From CAYNTC01 sp964432925 (lineage in GTDB: Bacteria; Planctomycetota; Phycisphaerae; Sedimentisphaerales; Anaerobacaceae), in the NCBI GenBank assembly GCA_964432925.1, contig CAYSPM010000112.1, forward strand, positions 1 through 9,538: DNA of 9,538 bases. The letters are read 5' to 3'. The notes below the pieces were generated by a model. It saw nothing but the letters and a program-made list of their open reading frames with translations, made no database searches and was not told the origin of the DNA. The translations under genes and the position numbers were made by a program. Of this stretch, positions 5,308-9,538 are shown in pieces. The stretch's first letter is position 1; every line of letters begins with the position of its first letter.

Positions 5308-7125
5308 GTGTATAAAAAAATAGAAATACTAGCAGAGCGCATTGAACGTGACTTTCTGCCATTCGTCCGTAAACCCGCAAGGTATATCGGCGGCGAAATC
5401 AACCATATCAAAAAGGACCTCTCACAGTGTGACCTCACTGTTGCTTTGTGTTTTCCGGATATTTACGAAGTGGCAATGTCCCACTTCGGCCTTGCGATAA
5501 TCTACGACGTCCTCAATAAAATTAAAGGCATCGCTGCGGAACGAGTTTTTGCACCCTGGATCGATGCCGAAAAGCTGATGCGTGAAAAGCAGATCCCGCT
5601 ATTCAGCCTGGAATCTAAGGCTTCACTGAAAAGCTTCGATATCATCGGCTTCAGTTTAACAAACGAGCTGTGCTATACAAATATCCTCAATATGCTTGAT
5701 CTCGGTGGCATCAATGTGCGAAGCCTCGACCGCAATGAGAACGATCCATTAATAATTGCCGGCGGTGGTATTTCGAACTGCTGCGAACCTATCGCCGAGT
5801 TTATTGATTTGTTTGTGCTCGGCGAAGCCGAGGAAACAGCAGTTGAACTGATCAAGTTCATCAAGGCAGCTAAACAAAATGCGTTGAAAAAGAACGACGT
5901 CCTGCTTCAGGCTGCCAGGAAATTTGATTGGGTTTATGTTCCGCGTTTTTACAACTTCGAATACGAAGGGATACAAATAAAATCTTTCCAGCCGAACCAT
6001 TCTGACCTGCCCCGCCGATTCAGAAACGCCTTCGTGGAAGATTTCGACAATGCCCCTGTACCTACTCGCCCGATAGTTCCATTCGTACAAGCTGTACATG
6101 AGCGAGTCAGCGTGGAAATAATGCGAGGCTGTCCAGGCAGATGCCGATTCTGCCAGGTGAGTTTCTGCCGACGTCCCATTCGCTGCCGCAGCCCCGAAAG
6201 AATTCTCAGCCTGGCAAAGACAGCCTACCACTCAACAGGATTTGATACAGTCAGCTTATTGAGTCTATCAAGCGCAGATTATCCTTATCTCAAAGCACTA
6301 ATTGCGCTTTTACATGAATATTTCCACGATAAACACGTTGGCCTGTCCCTACCGAGTCTGCGGGTTGAAAAGCAGCTTAAGTTACTCCCACAATTACTAA
6401 CCTCGGTTAGAAAAAGCGGCCTTACAATCGCCGTTGAGGCAGCCAGTGAAAGGCTCAGAAACATCATCAACAAACCCCTGAAAGATGAAGATTTGTTCGC
6501 CACTGTTGAAGCAGCATATCGACAAGGTTGGCAGAAATTGAAATTGTATTTCATGGTGGGCCTGCCCGGCGAGACCATCGCCGATATCAAACAAATTGTA
6601 GAGCTATCATATCAACTGGCAAAACTTCGAAAACAAATCGATGGCAAAACAGGCCAAATCAACATTACTATAAGCTGGCTGGTACCAAAAGCCCATACCC
6701 CATTTGGCTGGCTTGGTCAAAAGCCGCTAATCTACTTCGAGCACGCAAAAAAAATAATACTCGAAGAAAAAAAGAATCTTCGTGCAAGATTTTTGCACTT
6801 TAAGTTCCACAATATAAACCGCTGCATACTGGAATCCGCGATCGGTCGCGGCAATAGGCGATTAGCCAACGTCATTGAAGCTGCATGGCGTGCCGGCGCC
6901 ATATTCGACCTCTGGGACGAGTGCTTCAACTACCAAATTTGGCAAAATGCCTTCAACAAATTCGGCCTTGACATTGAAGCCGCTGCACAAAGATGTTTCG
7001 ACACCCATGAAATCCTGCCTTGGGAGCATCTTGGCGGCCCAGAAAAGAAATATCTGCTCAAACACTTGGATAGCACGATGGACATAGTAAAGAGCACACG
7101 GTCGGAATCAGAAAATCACACCTGA
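5308..7125 (+). CDS. B12-binding-type radical SAM protein (TIGR03960 style), function unknown
   Basis: The protein has 605 residues. The N-terminal domain (about 1-250) begins with KPARYIGGEIN and FPDIYEVAMSHFGL and contains LIIAGGGISNCCEP (about 148-161) followed by FVLGEAEE. This is the degenerate cobalamin-binding-like fold of the family. The radical SAM core has CPGRCRFC with cluster cysteines 275, 279 and 282 (CxxxCxxC), then SLPSLRV, a VEAASERLRNIINK segment and LYFMVGLPGET. These match the TIGR03960 pattern closely. The family's reaction is not known to me. Its gene commonly neighbours, or is fused to, a TIGR03936/DUF2344 gene in a tRNA, ribosome or RNase G setting, but no such partner is present here. 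GTG is the only plausible start: an in-frame stop lies 30 bases upstream and no ATG or TTG precedes the conserved region. The C-terminal 80 residues are less recognisable. No terminator is obvious after the TGA. Confidence 0.92.
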   Translation: MYKKIEILAERIERDFLPFVRKPARYIGGEINHIKKDLSQCDLTVALCFPDIYEVAMSHFGLAIIYDVLNKIKGIAAERVFAPWIDAEKLMREKQIPLFSLESKASLKSFDIIGFSLTNELCYTNILNMLDLGGINVRSLDRNENDPLIIAGGGISNCCEPIAEFIDLFVLGEAEETAVELIKFIKAAKQNALKKNDVLLQAARKFDWVYVPRFYNFEYEGIQIKSFQPNHSDLPRRFRNAFVEDFDNAPVPTRPIVPFVQAVHERVSVEIMRGCPGRCRFCQVSFCRRPIRCRSPERILSLAKTAYHSTGFDTVSLLSLSSADYPYLKALIALLHEYFHDKHVGLSLPSLRVEKQLKLLPQLLTSVRKSGLTIAVEAASERLRNIINKPLKDEDLFATVEAAYRQGWQKLKLYFMVGLPGETIADIKQIVELSYQLAKLRKQIDGKTGQINITISWLVPKAHTPFGWLGQKPLIYFEHAKKIILEEKKNLRARFLHFKFHNINRCILESAIGRGNRRLANVIEAAWRAGAIFDLWDECFNYQIWQNAFNKFGLDIEAAAQRCFDTHEILPWEHLGGPEKKYLLKHLDSTMDIVKSTRSESENHT

Positions 7126-7278
7126 AGCCGAGTTACTCTACTCCGCATGCGATAACCAATCAGTAAATACGATAGTAACTTGCACGATGAATCATTTATC
7201 GTTATGCCCGTGTCAAAGCTCAAGCTCACAATTTAAATTATATGGTACTCAATTCCTCTAATACATAAAATTTCTGAA

Positions 7279-7428
7279 AGTCCTATAAAAACAATTATAT
7301 GGATTCTGCTATCTTTCCTAATATGATTAGCCAGCATAATAAGCGGGCCAATTTCAAGCCTTTACATTAAACCTTCCATAAAACTTGTAAACGCCACAAA
7401 TTCGAGATTGAAAGGTTCTTATAGGACT
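7279..7428. repeat. 150-bp unit with 14-bp terminal inverted repeats, possible MITE remnant
   Basis: AGTCCTATAAAAAC (7279-7292) and GTTCTTATAGGACT (7415-7428) are inverted copies with 13 of 14 matches, the outer ten perfect. GAA flanks both outer edges (7276-7278 and 7429-7431), which could be a 3-bp target duplication. The interior has no open frame and is AT-rich. This fits a small non-autonomous element, but a single copy in a low-complexity region could also be chance. Confidence 0.4.
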
Positions 7429-7674
7429 GAAGGACAAAAAGTATATCCTAAATTATATCCTCTAAAGACCAAAATACGCTCCGATACTAAATATTTACGA
7501 TACTTCCTACCCAAAAACCAATTTCTTCTGAAATCATCTCCTGTTCTATGCCGATAATAATGTCAGTCCGGAATCCAACCGGATACGTCTTTTGCTGTAC
7601 GCAAGAAATTGTAGAAGCTTAATGTATTCTGCAATAGTCAAAATGTTATGGATAACCCAATATACTGACCAGTT

Positions 7675-7680
7675 GGAGGT
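7675..7680 (+). promoter_or_regulatory. Ribosome-binding site of the TonB-dependent receptor gene
   Basis: GGAGGT lies nine bases before the ATG at 7690-7692. It is a near-perfect Shine-Dalgarno sequence and fixes the start, which directly precedes a signal peptide. Confidence 0.85.
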
Positions 7681-7689
7681 ATACTCATT

Positions 7690-9538
7690 ATGCAAAGAGA
7701 CACTCTAACAACAAAAAGCTCTCTTATACTCGCGTTCTTGGCTTTGTTTATCAGCAGTACCTACCTGCTTGCAGGTAACCAAGAATCGCAAGTCTCGTTG
7801 CCGGAAGTAGCTCCGGAACAGTTGCTTTTTATGGAGTTCGAGTCACCAGCCGCCCTGACGAAGACCGACCCACGCCTTGTCCCCGCTGCCGTTACAACCA
7901 TTACCAAAGAGCAGATTCAGGCCTCTGGTGCCCGCAGCTTATTCGAGTTGCTCGATATTTACGTCCCCAACCTGCAATGGATGCGTCACCACTGGGAAGC
8001 AGATGTCATGGGGCTACGCGGGATTATCGCCGACCGTAACGATAAATATCTGCTGCTCGTCAATAGCCGTGTTATGAATGAGCGTACCCACATGGGTGCA
8101 TTGAGCGAGCAAGACCTGGTTCTGCTCAGTGACATTCATCATATTGATATCGTGCGAGGACCCGGCTCGGCCCTATATGGTCCAGGTGCCGTATCGATGG
8201 TGATTAACATTGTCACATTTAACGCCGATACATTTGAAGGGACGGAAGTTTCATCTCGCATGGGTGCGATCGAGGAATTCTTTTCAGCCGAATATAAACA
8301 CGGCCATAAATTCGACGACAACGACGGAGGTCTGTTCGTTTATGCAGGCTACAGCAAATATAATGGTGCCGATAAGGTCGATGCGCCTCAGATTTACCCA
8401 TTTACTTTCCCCACGAGCTCGGATTATTCATGGATGACACCAGGAACCCATCATGGTCCACCAGCTTATAGTCTACCAGCCGATGGTACTCTAGCGGGCG
8501 AACCGATGATGAATGCTCCCGTAGGTAATGATGGAGCCAGTGCCAGAGATTTACCGCCGCTGAAGCTATACGCCCAGGTAAAGAGAAGCAACTGGGATAT
8601 CTGGGCACGTTACACACGTGGCGGCAAAGAGTACGCTCCGCACGTCGGTGTTTTAGCCCGCCACCTATGGGGATGGGCTGAATGGAATAATATGTGGTGG
8701 AACGATGATACATCGACTCAGATACTACCTTGGAATCCCAACTTTTATGCTTACCAGCAAGCGACCGGCTATATTGGATATAAACATGAACTGGACGAAA
8801 ATCTCGAAATCGATTATGCATTCAGCTATGACATGTTTGATTTTGAGCGATTCTGGGGTAATAATTTATATGAAGCCTATCGAGAAGACGAGTACTTCGG
8901 CAAGGCACTATTGCGATGGCAACCCAGCGACCAGCATAGCATTGCCTTCGGCACCGAAATATCACATTTGGAGCTTGGCTTGCAGAGTCCCGGCTGGCCT
9001 GAGATGGATCCGGTCTGTTCACGATTGGGTTCTATGCCGCGCTGGTCGACCAATCTATACTCGATCTTAGGCGAACATCAATGGAATATCAACGACAAGT
9101 GGACGACCTTCATCGGCGCCCGGATCGACGACCATACCTATACCGACTTGATGTTCTCTCCCCGTGCGGCGGTAGTTCACACACCAACCGATAGAGACAC
9201 GATTAAGTTGATGTGGTCCCGGTCGCTACGTGCAAATTTTGAAGAAGAAATGAAGGCCCAGGCTATGGACCCCAATAGTAGCGACAAAAGTGACCCCGAA
9301 ATCCTCGATAGTGTTGAACTTCGTTACGAAAGGCAGCAAAGTAATAATCTCGACCTCGCCGCATCGGTATTCGTCCACTATAACCTGCAAGCGATCTCAT
9401 GGGATGAGAGTACTTTTCAAAGTAGCCTTGCAGGTACGCAAAGGGAGTATGGCTTCGAAATCGAGGCCTCTTACCACACCGACAAGACCCGTCTGGCTAT
9501 CTCACATGGATATACAAAACTTTATGACTTTGACATGG
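7690..9538 (+). CDS. TonB-dependent outer membrane receptor, N-terminal 616 residues (3' end outside window)
   Basis: I translated this frame by hand; it stays open from ATG to the window edge. TonB-dependent receptors import scarce substrates across the outer membrane using TonB/ExbBD energy. A signal peptide is clear: a basic start, a hydrophobic core at about 11-27, and likely cleavage near LLAG at 26-29. A linker with LLFMEFESPAALTKTDP leads into the plug domain (about 66-177). The plug shows AAVTTITKEQIQASGARSL, LFELLDIYVPNLQW, LRGIIADRN (109-117) and the signature RGPGSALYGPGAV (156-168). The rest is beta-barrel-like alternating sequence with hydrophilic, aromatic-rich loops, including five Trp within 327-337. 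No classical TonB box is obvious in the linker. The substrate cannot be told from the sequence. No partner transporter gene is visible upstream, and the gene follows a long non-coding stretch, so it is probably transcribed alone or starts an operon beyond the edge. Confidence 0.93.
   Translation, partial: MQRDTLTTKSSLILAFLALFISSTYLLAGNQESQVSLPEVAPEQLLFMEFESPAALTKTDPRLVPAAVTTITKEQIQASGARSLFELLDIYVPNLQWMRHHWEADVMGLRGIIADRNDKYLLLVNSRVMNERTHMGALSEQDLVLLSDIHHIDIVRGPGSALYGPGAVSMVINIVTFNADTFEGTEVSSRMGAIEEFFSAEYKHGHKFDDNDGGLFVYAGYSKYNGADKVDAPQIYPFTFPTSSDYSWMTPGTHHGPPAYSLPADGTLAGEPMMNAPVGNDGASARDLPPLKLYAQVKRSNWDIWARYTRGGKEYAPHVGVLARHLWGWAEWNNMWWNDDTSTQILPWNPNFYAYQQATGYIGYKHELDENLEIDYAFSYDMFDFERFWGNNLYEAYREDEYFGKALLRWQPSDQHSIAFGTEISHLELGLQSPGWPEMDPVCSRLGSMPRWSTNLYSILGEHQWNINDKWTTFIGARIDDHTYTDLMFSPRAAVVHTPTDRDTIKLMWSRSLRANFEEEMKAQAMDPNSSDKSDPEILDSVELRYERQQSNNLDLAASVFVHYNLQAISWDESTFQSSLAGTQREYGFEIEASYHTDKTRLAISHGYTKLYDFDM

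Larger units (their letters stand above)
7126..7689. other. Long AT-rich stretch without genes
   Basis: These 564 bases hold no open frame worth calling and no RNA gene or riboswitch that I recognise; no B12-box-like motif is seen. Small structures are present: a weak hairpin ACGATGA/TTATCGT (7184-7202); a large inverted repeat listed separately; the octamer TATATCCT twice, 12 bases apart (7442-7449, 7454-7461); TCCGG/CCGGA with a seven-base loop (7567-7583); and the palindrome GTTATGGATAAC (7645-7656), five bases before TATACT (7661-7666). TATACT could be a -10 for the receptor gene, but it has no good -35 and would leave a leader of under 20 bases. Either element could belong to receptor regulation; neither is convincing alone. 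Confidence 0.55.

Noticed and set aside
5749..6231. 160-codon open frame on the minus strand inside the radical SAM gene
   Set aside because: It overlaps the conserved radical SAM core in antisense and shows no recognisable domain.
7126..7689. Riboswitch (such as cobalamin) in the leader of the TonB-dependent receptor
   Set aside because: No conserved riboswitch core motif was recognised; only short unrelated hairpins.
8402..8821. 139-codon minus-strand frame and other frames at 7877-9070
   Set aside because: These lie within the TonB-dependent receptor frame, which is continuous from 7690 to the window edge and carries the plug signatures.
1..9538. CRISPR array, defence island, prophage or biosynthetic cluster
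   Set aside because: No regularly spaced repeats, no nuclease, integrase or phage genes, and the genes present belong to unrelated housekeeping or transport roles.

Overview
The window looks like ordinary chromosomal sequence from a bacterium of moderate GC content, with one clear candidate for mobile-element debris. It holds six protein genes, four complete and two cut by the window edges, and one tRNA. The TonB-dependent receptor, with a signal peptide, implies an outer membrane. The TIGR03960-type radical SAM protein, the bacterial PAC2 protein and the style of the receptor N-terminus remind me most of Planctomycetota (Phycisphaerae-like lineages). That placement rests on memory of family style, not on a marker gene.

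Left part (1-2960): the C-terminal 757 residues of pyruvate, phosphate dikinase (ppdK) end at a strong intrinsic terminator nested in a second inverted repeat. A 69-residue cysteine-motif protein of unknown function follows. Next comes a tRNA-Gly with anticodon CCC, preceded by a recognisable promoter.

Middle (2961-5310): two genes lie on the minus strand, a PAC2-family protein and an ApbE-type FAD:protein FMN transferase. The roughly 310 bases between them carry what looks like a decayed end of an IS3-like insertion sequence. A GC-rich hairpin is written into the last codons of apbE. apbE and the next gene diverge from a 95-base gap in which two promoters appear to share one -35 element.

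Right part (5308-9538): a 605-residue B12-binding-type radical SAM protein (TIGR03960 style) starts with GTG six bases after a perfect TATAAT, so its mRNA is probably leaderless. A 564-base AT-rich stretch without genes follows, holding a 14-bp inverted repeat that could bound a 150-bp MITE-like element. A TonB-dependent receptor then runs off the right edge.

The genes do not form one pathway: PPDK is central carbon metabolism, ApbE flavinylates exported redox proteins, and the receptor takes up an unknown substrate. I do not see a convincing undescribed multi-gene system. The most interesting points are the shared-promoter leaderless start, the IS remnant, the possible MITE, and the radical SAM gene lacking its usual DUF2344 partner.
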